A DNA stretch of 64,000 nucleotides. Source: Bactericera cockerelli. Lineage: Eukaryota > Arthropoda > Insecta > Hemiptera > Triozidae. The stretch lies in NCBI GenBank assembly GCA_024516035.1, contig CM044955.1:40828137-40892136 (forward strand), in the 5' to 3' direction. Of the stretch, positions 1 to 12,000 are shown piece by piece (the stretch's first letter is position 1; each line of letters begins with the position of its first letter). The notes under the pieces are model-generated. The model did no database searches, had not been told where the DNA came from, and saw nothing but the letters and a program-made list of their open reading frames with translations. The position numbers were made by a program, and so were the translations under genes.

Positions 1-154
1 ACTCGTAGTCTGCTGTGGCACTTTTACCCATAGTGTATACCTTACTGATTATTTTGCTAATTATACAACAAGGTACATGCCGATGAATTATGAGCTACAG
101 AGAGATTCAATCAATAATTAAATAGCAATACAGTCATAATTATAAGTTACATGA

Positions 155-363
155 TATTGTGTACTTTTATTATGTAGCACGCGTTATTACTATTATGTAT
201 GCAGGAAAATAAAGGAATGATATATTAGAGAAGGGAATACAATTGTAAGTACTTTATTATGAACAAGAATGAAGACTGGGAAAATAGGCAGAAATCTAGA
301 TCAACAACTGATGTCGCTATGGCAACATAAATACATAAATCCATAGACATAAAATATACAACA
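155..363 (-). repeat. 3' LTR of the minus-strand LTR element
   Basis: 209 bp, differing from the copy at 2243-2451 at two visible bases. It is preceded by the left CATGA target duplication. Confidence 0.9.
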
Positions 364-372
364 GTCTCCCCC
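364..372 (-). other. Polypurine tract of the LTR element
   Basis: On the minus strand GGGGGAGAC abuts the 3' LTR and follows the ORF stop codon. This is the expected place for plus-strand priming. Confidence 0.7.
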
Positions 373-373
373 A

Positions 374-2122
374 CTAGTGATAGGTCACCACATAGTCACC
401 ATAACGGACTGGAGGATGTCTGTCCCTCTGAGATCTCCTGACTTCTTGAGGAGGATGAACATGAACAGGTGGCAATGCTGGTGCTGTTGAAGAGGGTTGA
501 CTTTCATGTGATGAGCAACTAGGTTGAGGGTTTGAAAGAATAGCATGATCAGTTTTATTCCATCTTGGAATCTCGAAACTTTGTGATGGTCCAAATGACA
601 CTGATTTCTTTTCAACTAATGTAGAATGGAGCTGATTGATATGTCGCTTGATTGTTCGACCAGAGTCAAGAGTTACCAAATAATGACGATAACCAAGTTT
701 TCTTTTGATTACACCAAACTGCCATTGACTCATCACGCGTACCTGGACTCTCTCCCCCACTGATAGTGAACGGGCAGGTTTCGGAACAATGTTTGAAGAC
801 TGTGGATGATACGGGAAAATTGCATCCATACGAATTCTCAGCTTCCTGTGTAGGTACAGCTCGGCAGGAGACTTTCCACACGAAAGAGGAGTTGGAAAAT
901 TATTTTTGATATTTGAATCAATGTTTAAAAGTTCGATCGCAAGTCCTCTAATCCATTGTCTACCCAATATAGCATCATGACCAGTTGGCACAACATATAA
1001 TTCACCAATAATTTCTTTTCCTCCATAGGCCACTCTGAGATTAATTTTGCCTAAGGGTGTAATAATATTACCTGAGTATGAGCGAAATGATACGTGTGAC
1101 TTTTTAAATGGTAATTTTAAATTCAATTTTTGAAAATCATTCTGAGATAGCAATGAGAACTTAGCACCTGAGTCAACCTCGAATCTTTGAATTTTCCCAT
1201 TGAGGAAAACATCAATGAGATACTTGTCGGAGTCTGACACTTCAAATAAATCCAAAATTTGGGGTTGAATTATATCGACTTTACTAAGACCATATTGAAT
1301 AGAAGAATTATTATTATTATAAACGGGAGAATAAGTACGACTGGAACTTGAAGAATAACTGGATCTGGGCTTTCTTGTACGTGATCTACTCCTGTTGGAA
1401 ATTGTATTGATATCATGAGTATTTGAACTAGCATAAGTAGTGTTGTTAAAATTCGAGTTGGTAGATTTTAATTCTCGGCTGTGTATCTTGGACGCTTCAA
1501 GAGCTGTTGCTTTGAGTACAACATCTTCAAAAGATAAATTATCAGACTGGAGAATCTGTTCTCGCACCCAATCGTCTCTAAGACCTCTTATAAATTGAGC
1601 ACGGAGAAAAATACCAGAAATGGAGTTAGATTTGTTACATTCACATTTAACATTGAATTCACAATCTGCAATGTCTCTTTGTAATGACGAAACGAAGTCA
1701 GCAATGTTCTGACTTTCATTCTGAAATATATTCAGGAAATAGTGTTGAGAAACAACTATGTTTTTCTTAGGAATCAGTAGTTTCTTTAAACAAGATAAGA
1801 GGTCATCAAATGTTAAATTTTTTACCGGTTTCTCTGGGCCTAAGAAAGCTACTAGGTTATTGTAGTGTTTTGAACCTATTGACACACAGAGTAGTTGAGC
1901 GATCTTGTCTTTTTCTGTGACATTTTTCATTCGACAGTAATTTTCAAAACGTTCAATGTAGTTTAAAAATTTCTCCTTCTCTGTATCATAATTTTCAAAT
2001 GGAGCAATACTTGAAAAATTAGACTGTGAACTGGGTTTGAACTGTGAAACTAGTTGATTGATAAAAGCTGTTTGCTGATCTTGAAATGATTTTAAAATTT
2101 GTTTGAGTTGATCTGCATCCAT
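374..2122 (-). CDS. Gag-protease ORF fused in frame to an integrase C-terminal tail
   Basis: The 582-residue open frame is intact from ATG to stop. Residues about 40-215 look like a retrotransposon Gag core. About 240-265 is Ser/Arg-rich, and I see no CCHC zinc knuckle. A retropepsin-like domain covers about 300-400, with the catalytic DSGA at 317-320 and ILGRQW near 385. At about residue 410 the chain jumps to the last part of an integrase: the GKSPAELYLHRKLR stretch typical of the end of the core, then a GERVQVR-type C-terminal domain to about 500 and a Pro/Ser-rich tail. Reverse transcriptase, RNase H and the integrase catalytic core are therefore deleted without loss of frame. The product could still form particles and cleave itself, but cannot reverse-transcribe or integrate alone. 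Function is inferred. Confidence 0.85.
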   Translation of the reverse strand: MDADQLKQILKSFQDQQTAFINQLVSQFKPSSQSNFSSIAPFENYDTEKEKFLNYIERFENYCRMKNVTEKDKIAQLLCVSIGSKHYNNLVAFLGPEKPVKNLTFDDLLSCLKKLLIPKKNIVVSQHYFLNIFQNESQNIADFVSSLQRDIADCEFNVKCECNKSNSISGIFLRAQFIRGLRDDWVREQILQSDNLSFEDVVLKATALEASKIHSRELKSTNSNFNNTTYASSNTHDINTISNRSRSRTRKPRSSYSSSSSRTYSPVYNNNNSSIQYGLSKVDIIQPQILDLFEVSDSDKYLIDVFLNGKIQRFEVDSGAKFSLLSQNDFQKLNLKLPFKKSHVSFRSYSGNIITPLGKINLRVAYGGKEIIGELYVVPTGHDAILGRQWIRGLAIELLNIDSNIKNNFPTPLSCGKSPAELYLHRKLRIRMDAIFPYHPQSSNIVPKPARSLSVGERVQVRVMSQWQFGVIKRKLGYRHYLVTLDSGRTIKRHINQLHSTLVEKKSVSFGPSQSFEIPRWNKTDHAILSNPQPSCSSHESQPSSTAPALPPVHVHPPQEVRRSQRDRHPPVRYGDYVVTYH

Positions 2123-2224
2123 ATTGAAATTTGAATTTGAAAATCTTGAAATTGAAATTTGAAGTTGAATCGAAAATATTTATTACTTATCTGGAAATTG
2201 ATACATCTGCATACACAAAATCTT

Positions 2225-2239
2225 CTTCACTCGTCGCCA
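2225..2239 (-). other. Putative primer-binding site
   Basis: Three bases inside the 5' LTR the minus strand reads TGGCGACGAGTG. It begins with the TGG expected of a complement to a tRNA CCA end. An arginine tRNA primer is possible but unverified. Confidence 0.45.
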
Positions 2240-2242
2240 AAC

Positions 2243-2451
2243 TATTGTGAACTTTTATTATGTAGCACGCATTATTACTATTATGTATGCAGGAAAATAA
2301 AGGAATGATATATTAGAGAAGGGAATACAATTGTAAGTACTTTATTATGAACAAGAATGAAGACTGGGAAAATAGGCAGAAATCTAGATCAACAACTGAT
2401 GTCGCTATGGCAACATAAATACATAAATCCATAGACATAAAATATACAACA
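2243..2451 (-). repeat. 5' LTR of the minus-strand LTR element
   Basis: 209-bp partner of the copy at 155-363, followed by the right CATGA target duplication. Confidence 0.9.
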
Positions 2452-2512
2452 CATGAACAGTAGTGAATCGAATAAATGGTCATAAATATCGCCATTGGCA
2501 TAGACAATTATA

Positions 2513-2758
2513 TCGCCGCTGCAAACACAAACTGTCGTATCTGCAAATTTTGCCATTTTCAGTTAAGAAGCGCACATAGTGGTTCGTGCTTGCTGAGAAT
2601 CTTTGAAACTCACATACGACTAACCTTAAAACTTGAATACTTTGGGAAGGAGTTGAGATACAGATACGACAGTTCGTGACGTGAAAAAGGATGTTTCAAA
2701 CTACTATGTGCGCTTCCTGAAAATTTGCAGATACGACAGTTTGTGTTTGCAGCGGCGA
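2513..2758. mobile_element. MITE with about 40-bp terminal inverted repeats, TA target
   Basis: The ends TCGCCGCTGCAAACACAAAC and its complement are mirror images for about 40 bp and are flanked by TA on both sides. A second inner pair around GAAGCGCACATAG is also inverted, so most of the 246 bp could fold back. There is no coding capacity. TA target and long TIRs suggest a Tc1/mariner-type MITE. Confidence 0.7.
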
Positions 2759-2819
2759 TATGAGGAAGAAACTTTGGTTAATTTCACGGCCAATGAATAG
2801 CTAGGCGTAGATAATACAG

Positions 2820-3015
2820 AATTGTGTTCTCTTGTGGCTATAGAACCTATTTAAAATTATTATGTTGCTGTCTTAGAGGATATTATTAGTCATTGTGCTC
2901 TGTGTCATATCCAGCCGAATACTGACAATACGTCGTGATATCGTTTTAACCACCTAGGTCAGAGTCGTGATATTGATTCTGAAGAAGGTCGTGAAGATCT
3001 TCGGGGTATGAATGG
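2820..3015 (+). other. mrj: Probable leader exon of mrj with possible upstream ATG
   Basis: A good donor, AATGG|GTAAGT, ends this stretch. Splicing to 5653 would put the ATG at 3008 in frame with the J domain and add seven residues (MNGSHSS) before the conserved Met-Leu-Asp start at 5666. The frame above it is closed by TGA at 2936. The left edge is a guess. Confidence 0.45.
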
Positions 3016-6000
3016 GTAAGTCACTCGGATCATTGTTATTAAACATTCGTTGATGTATTATTAACTGCTAAGTGGTGTTTTTGTTGTTGCTGCAAATAAG
3101 TAATGTGTATGATTCGCTCTTATAAAATTATAGACAGACATGTAACACAATCTTTGAACTTTCAGGGTATCGTGCACAAATATATGTATGATGTACGTAC
3201 AACTTTTTCCAAAATTAATAAAATGTTTACATAATTATGTATTTTCATATAAATGGTTTTATTAATAGTGTGGTTGTTCGTAGCAAAAAGAACTGACGTA
3301 CACGCGTCCTCAGTAGGTCATGAACTTATCTGAACATCACTGCCTCACCCTCGCGAGATTAATTGATGAAAAACATGTTCAGCAACGTAGCCCCTGTGAC
3401 CCAAATATAAATTCCTCTTTGGTCGTGGTAACTCTACCACCATTTTTTCGGTGAGGTGAGATTGAAATGAGTGCCAAAAATAACGAAGGCACAAAACTGA
3501 ACGAATATCATTTGATTGTAAGAGATATTTGTTCTATTTAAATAGGCACCTACAACATACATTCACCTAGTAAAATATTGGAAGCTTCTCCTGAGGTAGG
3601 GATTGCTGCCAAGTGCCATCTTTGCTTTACAACACTAGGCCACCATCTCGTATGTTTGTTTCCGTCTTGAATGACCTCTGACGTTAAAGATACGACAAAA
3701 AGAACCTTTTTAATAAACTGTCAGTAATTTATTGAACAGTACCTACTTTTCTTGTTAGCCTTTGATTTTCCTTGGAAGCTAACTGATGAAATGACACAAG
3801 GAAGCTATGCTTTAAAGCAAAAGTAGACAGTTATCAGTTGCAAGTAGATCTGAAGCTACACGAGAATTGCATACTTAAATGGAAAGTTGTCTTGTGGTGA
3901 GTGTAAATGAGTGTTCAATAGTTCAATTGAGTTATGCTATGATTTATGAGCGATTGAGTCTGAATTATTCACCTAGGGCAGGGGTTCTTAACCTTTCTAA
4001 GTTGCGGACCACTAATACCACACCAATTCTCCGCGGACCTTTTCAAAAATGTGCGGGGAAAAGATTTTTTTTTCTTCAAGTTCACACGATACAAAAAGAA
4101 ATTTCACACGATGTAAAAAAATGTTCACAGGATGCAAAAATTTCGTTCCACAAATTGATAAATTTCTTTTTCGAGTTTATTTTAAATTCTCTTTAAAAAA
4201 TGCGTACCACAAAAAATCTTGCGGCCCACTTTAAAGGCTTCGCGGCCCACTTGTGGTCCGCGGCCCATAGGTTAAGAACCCATGACCTAGGGCGTTGGGT
4301 AAATCTATTAGCGCCTGACTCGCATGTCATTATGCGCCAAGTGTTTGATTTACAACGTGTTAACGGAGTAAACAGTTTGCATCGCGGTTGTTTGAAACTA
4401 GACTTGTGAAAATCTTGCTTCGAGAAATATGGCATTACTACGAGTGAACAAGTATCAGCATCTCATACCTGTATTTGATGTTCGCCATGTATATTTTCAT
4501 TATACTTTTCAAAGTAGCCCTAAGTAATTTAGGTAAGTCAGGGTTCTTGTCTTAAGATCATGGAACACTTCATCAGTTTTATTTTTATTTTCTTACTTGA
4601 AGTTTTGTCAGCTATTTTTTCACCGGTTCTAATATTACCATGCTTGATGTTTGTCTTCTTAGTAATGTATTTCGTCCAAGAAAAAGTCATCTTTGCCTCC
4701 GCTCCAATTCATACACTTGAGGTGCAATTGAGGTTTTCATTTGGATCGTGAAGAGTTGATTTTGCTTTGAAGAAGATCTCCCATCTTACTCCCCCTCAAG
4801 TGTGAAATCTTCTCTCTCTGGAAGTTCTAGAATAACTTCTGAGGTTGAAATACCTCCTACTCTCTTCTGCTCTTCTTACTCGAGTACAAGGTCGTCTCTC
4901 ATCCGCCCGGGGCTTGTTCGTATTGTCTTCTTTGTAAGTTACAAGTTTGCCTCCAAGTTATACTACTCACTCGAGATAAGAAGAGAAGGCGGATCGAATC
5001 GACGATCGCGAGCAGATCTGATGAAGGAAGCTAGTGAAAAGGGATCGGGCATGAGCAGAAAAGTTTGGACCGGATCAACGATTGCAAGTTCATGAGGCGA
5101 CAAGATGGGATGATATTTCCTTGATAGATGGGATCAGATCGTAATCGTACCGATTAGGGAGGAGGGAATTTTTTTTCAATCTTATCAACGATCGGGTTGT
5201 GAATTCACGATCCGATATCACCCGGAAATTCGGATCGAGTTGTGTAAAAAATTAATGGTGTACCTATACAGGGTGATTAAAAAAAGTACGTAAATCCGTT
5301 AACCACATATATCATGGAATTTTTTAGGGGGGGGTGGTCAACTCTATAATATATGTGGTTAACGAATTTGACTACTTTTTTGAATCACCCTGTATAATAC
5401 TGAAGTATGTAACCATGCTGTGACATGTACCACAAAGGTTTTCATCAACTTTTTATGATCTGCTGGTATAAGACTCTATTTAAGTCCTACTACCCCACCG
5501 CAGACAGTTCTTTTGAACCTTCTATAAGTAACTTTTACCTGTGTGCATTGTGCCGCTTGTGCCCTTTTATAATGGGAGCATTCAGTAAATCAACACACTC
5601 ACAGTTTACAGACTAATAATATTAATGTGTCGTATGTTTTGTTTGATTTCAGATCTCATTCCAGCATGCTAGATTACTACAAAGTCCTGGGAGTGGATAA
5701 ACAGTCCAGCACAGGAGACATAAAAAAAGCGTAAGTCCTTTTACTTTAAGTTTTATGAAAAAGCAAAAATCAATCAGTCCATCATCATTTAATATTTTCC
5801 AAATTATTCTGAAATATTTCTTATTTTAGCAAGAAATAAATACTTCAATAATTTTAGTAGTAGTAGAAGAAAAGGCATTTCATTAAACGCCATAAATTAG
5901 GCCTACAAAACAATGGATTTCCTATTTGAATAGGTAATTTTTTGAACGTGGAGTTTCAAGAAGGAATAGAAATACATAGTAATATGTAACGTTGATAAAT

Positions 6001-9000
6001 AACTTGTTTCAGAAGTAATCTATTCAGATTTTAGGCTTGTGAGAATGGCCAAGTTTAATATGTTGAGCAGTAATGTGGGCATGTACATTCTTTATTGTAT
6101 CCTACTAGGCGACAGAGGAAATTAAAAAGGAGTTGTGAAATATAGCACTGAGAAAAGAAATTGAAAGACTACACAATACTACCTCGTACATAAATCTTAC
6201 ATACAGAAGAAATTCCTAGAGAAATAACTTTATTCAAGTTAGTTGGTTGGTGATTTAGTTTGTTGTTGCATGCTCTTACAAACTTATTGTTGTAAATTTC
6301 GTGTGTTGGTAAGTTTCATTTTTTCCTGACAGCAGGATGTCGTTTTATTTGATCGATGAAAGTAGAACTATGTTGTATTCTTCTTCGTTATGTTTTATTA
6401 CAAGTTACAAGACACTTCCTGTGTCGCTATGCTCATCGCTTGTGTAATTGTTACGATGGATGAAAGTTGAAGTTCTGCGCTTGACATTCTTCAGTTCATG
6501 TGCTAACTACTGTATGGTCTTTTATACTATGGGTTGTTTCTGTCCCATGTCAGGCTGAGTGAGCTGTGACACCACCCATGTGCTGTGTGGTCTATCATAG
6601 TATGAATTTCTCCTGTCTTTTATATTTGTCTTGTGGTCTTTCGTCTCTCATTGGATGTCCCTCCTACGTCAGGGTGTGTCAAAGCATGGATCAATCTAAC
6701 GTAAAGGGCTGGTGGAAAAAGGCCAAAATTGAGTCGGAGGGATGATGCTTTTTTACAGCTACCAATACTTTATTTATACTGCCGGCGACCTTAGGACTAG
6801 AGCCCATTTTTGCTAATCAGTTAATTAGAATTCGAGATAGAAAAGATAGATGAAGACTTGGAAAAGTGAGTATGTAAGAGAGATGATAAAAGACTGTACG
6901 ACAGTGTGGCAATCTAGATTTTAGTTGGATCATTTAATTAAACATTACTTCTGCTTGATTTTAAAATCTGGATAAAAGGTAAAAAAAAGTAATTTATGTA
7001 AATTTTATGAGACATATACAAGATCTAACTATTTTTCAAGTATGAAAAAGTTCTGACTTCGTACAATATTTCTGACGTGGCGTGGTATGTCTTCCTACTG
7101 GAATAGTTGTACAGTACAGGTTTGAACTGGTTGATCATCACTATGAATCAGACATTAAACTCATTGCATCAGACTGTTTGGTGTGGTCTTTCTGACATTG
7201 GTTGAAAGAAATGTAAAATTGTGAGCTGGTATCATTGTGTTTGCTAGGTGAGTAACCTGGTCCACACTCCACGTCATTGTGTAAATCTCTTCGTTTAGTT
7301 GTCCCAAGTATTCCCTAACCTCTGAGTTGTCAACTCGGCGTTGGTTGTAATGGTTGCGATACTTTCTCCTGACGAGGGTTTTTTGTCGATAGATCTTTGA
7401 TTAGCTGACCATGAATCCCGCCCAATAGAGACTCAAGGCCGTCATATTTTCTATTTTAATTGTACGGTAGTAGGTGCCCTCTATGACGACGAGAATCTTG
7501 GTTCATTGTAATTTGTAGTCACTGTAATACTATGCTATCATTACATTTGATTAGTTGGTTGCAGTGTGGTAATTGTGTTGTACCAATTGTCTCCTCAACC
7601 GAGGTTCTTGGTTCGATAAGAATTGAGATCTTATGAAACTTTTTATTAAATAATCTCCAGGGTGCCTGACGTCTCAATCATATTAACAGACTCGAATAAA
7701 TTGAGGTATCTTATTGCCCCGCCCATGAATTTTTAGTTTATAAACTCCAACAGCAGTATAAGTAACATTCAAAGTTGAATCTCAATTGAAAGAATGGCTG
7801 AGAAAGTCCCAGAGAAAAATAACCTTAGAAACCAACGAAACAATATTTTCTATGATCTATATTATCTACACATATAATGTTGATAAATGAACACTGACGC
7901 AAAGGAAACACGAGTTTTTTATTCACATATTGACCGTGGCCACTTGTATTTATATTCTTCTTCTCCTTTTCACTTTTCAGATATAGAAAATTAGCACTGA
8001 AATGGCATCCAGACAAAAACCCAGACAACCAAACAGAAGCAAACAAGAAATTCAAAGAGATCTCAGAAGCTTACGAAGTTCTTTCAGATGGTGAGTAGTG
8101 AGTACGGTGGGGGATCTCTTATTAGCTGTGAGGAACTGTCGAAACTGGTGCTGCAATCACTAAACCTCAATGTGTACTAATTTAGTCACCTTAACAATGA
8201 AGTGCAAATTAGAACTTTATTTTCAATCGCCCCTAGTTAATTGGGTTATTAGATAAACATTTCCAATGGAGGACCCTTCATGCTAAAATCTGGTAAATTT
8301 GAGGAATAATAAAACTGGAGTAGAACAGCATTTTATTTGACATTTTAAGCGGGGAGTCAAAATAATTCTGGTTGGGGATGATAATCAGGGAGTAAACTAG
8401 AAGTTTGGCTGAGTTATAAAGAGGGAGTCTTACTGACTTCAACCATAATATAATGCTGAGTGCGGGAACTGCAGGAGGCACCCATTAGTTGTGTTTTCCA
8501 TCTGCCAAAACAAAAGTCAGCCTAGAGTAGTCAGAGTAATCACACGTTTTACTGATTAAGGGGGCTCGCAAAAATGTCTTTTTAAATTAATACCTAGGGC
8601 TTTTAGGCAATGGGCTACTCGAAAAATAAAAATCTTTGCGTTTGTCTCTTAGAAAATGACAGGGGTTATGCTTTTACATTTGAAACTCTGAGGCACAGTC
8701 AGTTTTACCTGTGCAGCAATATTTTGTTGTTTTTTCTCGCACATGGATGCGCGGAAAAAGTTGATTACTCTTGAGGCAATGCTCTTTTAGTGTCCTATGA
8801 AGAGTACCATTATTCTCTGAACTTGAGCTTGACCAAGCTATCCTTTCATTGTATCTCTCGTTTTCTAGAAAGCAAACGTAAAATCTTCGACACCTCGAAA
8901 GAAAAGCACCACTATGCAAGTCATAATCATAACTATAATAGCAGTCACCATCACCATAGCTACACGCCAACCTACGGAAGCAAATACGACAAGTATGATA

Positions 9001-12000
9001 AGTACGATAAATATGACAAGTATGATCGTACGCGAACTCCCAGATTCGTGTTCCGGAACATATTCGCGGACACCCCCTTCTATCGATTCTTTGGTACTTA
9101 TTCCGTGTGGACTAGCTTTGTGTGCTTTGGGTCCAGTGTTGGCTCTGTGTAAAGTTTTGCTTCAGCCTCCTGGCGAGATAGCTGCTATTCATCTGTCTGT
9201 TCCTGTAAATGTCTCGTGTGTTTTAACCAAGCGCTTTAGCTGTGAATGACTCTTTTTCATTGAAAAAAGCATAAACATTAAAATAATATGGATATCTGTA
9301 CATTGACCATGGTAAACTATGTTTTAATTTTCGTGCTTCTTGTTTGATTCGCTTTCAACTGTTGCCTAACATTGCAGACCTAATGTCCACTGTTATGGTG
9401 TGATTAGATTTTAGTACTATGAAATCTTCTTGTAATTTTCCGATGACGGAGAGTTATTTGAAAATAGATTTTTCCAAGCCTTGTTTGTCTGAATAGCTAA
9501 TTTTTAACCCTGTGTTCATATTTTCTGTGAGATCTCCTTAAATATTTCCTTTTTCGTCTTTACTTCTTTTTCTGCTTTTACTAATCCTCTAATTGAGAGA
9601 AAAAAAAAGTAAATTTTCATCTTATCTTCCAGTTTGTTCATTGATTTGTCTGTTATTAATTCATAATTATTTTCTTAACCATGTGTTTCTCTGTGTTTCT
9701 GTCCTAATCAAAACGATGCGATGTACCGAATGAGCTTAGAAGGAAAATGACCTTGGAGGAAACTTCATTTAAATAAAAGTAAATTGAATTTAATAAAGTA
9801 AAACGTATTATTCTATATCGCTCTATTATTCTTTAACTTATACGTTATCCTTACAGTTACTCGATGAGGACATTCGCTTTGATACGTCAAGATTGAGTCT
9901 TTTTCCTGCAAAACAAAAATTGACAAACTCCAGATCCTTTAATCACCATCTCGTTGTGTTTATTTTCCTTATGATTGTGGTGATGATATTGCGGCAGGGT
10001 TTGCTTACATTAGGCACCACGTGGTCTGCCGCATACATCTCGCGAGATTCTAAAAATACTCACGAGTTGTTTCTTCTCCTCCTTTTCCCTCCTTATCAAA
10101 ATTTGAATTGGCAACACAATCACACGTCCATGTACTGGGTTACAGTGGCCCTTGTGTCTCACATGTATCTCGGGATTTTCTGTTCAGCAATAGCTGCTGC
10201 AGCCTACCTACAATGAAGTACCCCTGTCTATTCTATCGCACCAAGTTTCAAAATCTTCGACGGTCATTTCTATCAGAGAACTTTTGTAACAAACTGAAAT
10301 CTACTCGAAAGCAGGATACGTGATAGTGTGTCACTGTGTCATGTACTGTGTTGAAGAATAGTTTCATAATTTTCAGAAGAAAAATTGTTTTTTGCAAGTA
10401 CAAAACGCAAAAGTCCAGATTTAAAGGCACTCTCATTCACTAGACTTGAATATGATTATAAGGTATCGCCTTATAAGTCTCGAAACGTTGAATTTTCAAA
10501 ATGTCTGCCAAAATATGATTGTACATCTGATTTTAAACTAATGTGAGCGTGTTTGAGAAAGAAAATTTATCGTATCTAATGTGAAATGCTTCTCTTTAAA
10601 TGAAAATCTCAGTTTCCTCGCCAGAAAATTATGAGTTTTTCTCGCGCACTAGACAAATAAGACCCATTTTGTTGCATAATTATCGTAACATTTATAACTC
10701 TTTTTCATGCCTCTCCTCTCGTGCTCATTAATTACTGACACATAAATTATTCGGGCACACAGGAGACCAAGATATGTTTGCGTGTAAAAATTTATATTTA
10801 GTCTCAGCTGATGTAAGATTTTGTTTATAATTCCCCAATTCACCCCAACTATTTATGTTTTTCTTATTTGCGGAAACAAATTTTCATTGCCATTTTAGTC
10901 ACACATCTGTCCTGGCTAGTGTATGCAAATCTCGCTGCACTGTATGCTCCTAGGCTTTGTTTATAGATTAAGTTTCATTGTTTCTCTGTGTGTTTGAAGC
11001 ATCCATGATATTTTCTTTAGTTAGGTTCAGACGCATAGCTTGTCAAATTAAATTTCTTTTGGTGTTTTCAATAATAAACTGTGAAGCACTCATCTTTTTT
11101 TTTTTTAAACAACAAAAAAAAACCATTGATGAAAAAAAGACCCATTTCGGATTTATTAACTCTCAGTTTCAGTCCGACAGCAAAATTTTGTCTTAAAACC
11201 CAATTGTGTCGACTGACTACCTTTCTTACATAGTTCAATTTCGAAAGGGCTATAGTAGAAAACGCAACTTGGGGGGAAAAAAATCAAGTATCTCTCATGG
11301 ACAGTCATTTTCAGCTATTTATTTTTAATTCATTTTAACATTACAACTTCAATAATTAAATTATTACAATAAGTGACCACCATCTCATAAGTTAAACGCT
11401 TGTTGGCAAATTATCTTCTATAATTTTCCTACAATTCGCATCCTTCTCATGAAACTAACATTTGTATTGTATGTCTGTTTGTACAGAAATCTTATTCTGT
11501 CCCGGTAGCTCAGTGGTAAAGGCGGCACTCTGTGAATCCAGAGATTCCAGAGGTCGCGGGTTCGAAACCCAGCCGGACATGACAAGTTATCCTCCCATTT
11601 GGGATTTTTACCACATAATAATACGTCTTGGGCTTACTGCTGGAATAATGGGACTTAATAGTCCTAATCGAGCAGTATAAATTAAGGCGATATTTTATAT
11701 TATTATTATTTATTCACCGAAACTAATCAATCTAATCCTTCGTATTTGCTGCTGTTTTCAGAAAAGAAGAGGCGCATCTACGATGACCGCGGCAAGGGAG
11801 GCTACGAGGACAGCAGACAGCGGGGTCGATACCGCTCGCAGGCCAAATATGACGAGGATCCATGATGACGACTTCGGGTTCACGAGGTTCAGGTTCAGAG
11901 ATCCGGAGGACGTGTTCCGGGAATTCTTCGGCAACCCGACAACTTTCAATGATATTTTCGGCAGTAAGTACAAACCAACGGGTCAATTTATTCGAATAAT

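Larger units (their letters stand above)
155..2451 (-). mobile_element. Internally deleted LTR retrotransposon with both LTRs and target duplication
   Basis: Two 209-bp direct repeats (155-363 and 2243-2451) flank one long ORF read on the minus strand. The whole unit lies between two copies of the 5-bp target duplication CATGA (150-154 and 2452-2456). Read on the minus strand the LTRs start TGTTG and end CAATA. They differ at only two positions that I can see, so the insertion is recent. Reverse transcriptase, RNase H and the integrase core are missing, so the copy must have been moved by enzymes from a full-length relative. The Gag, protease and integrase-tail composition suggests a Ty3/gypsy-type element, by inference. 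Confidence 0.9.

Noticed and set aside
11499..11585. Possible true tRNA gene
   Set aside because: Boxes A and B are present but the stems do not close as a tRNA and the sequence continues as a dispersed repeat; treated as a SINE.
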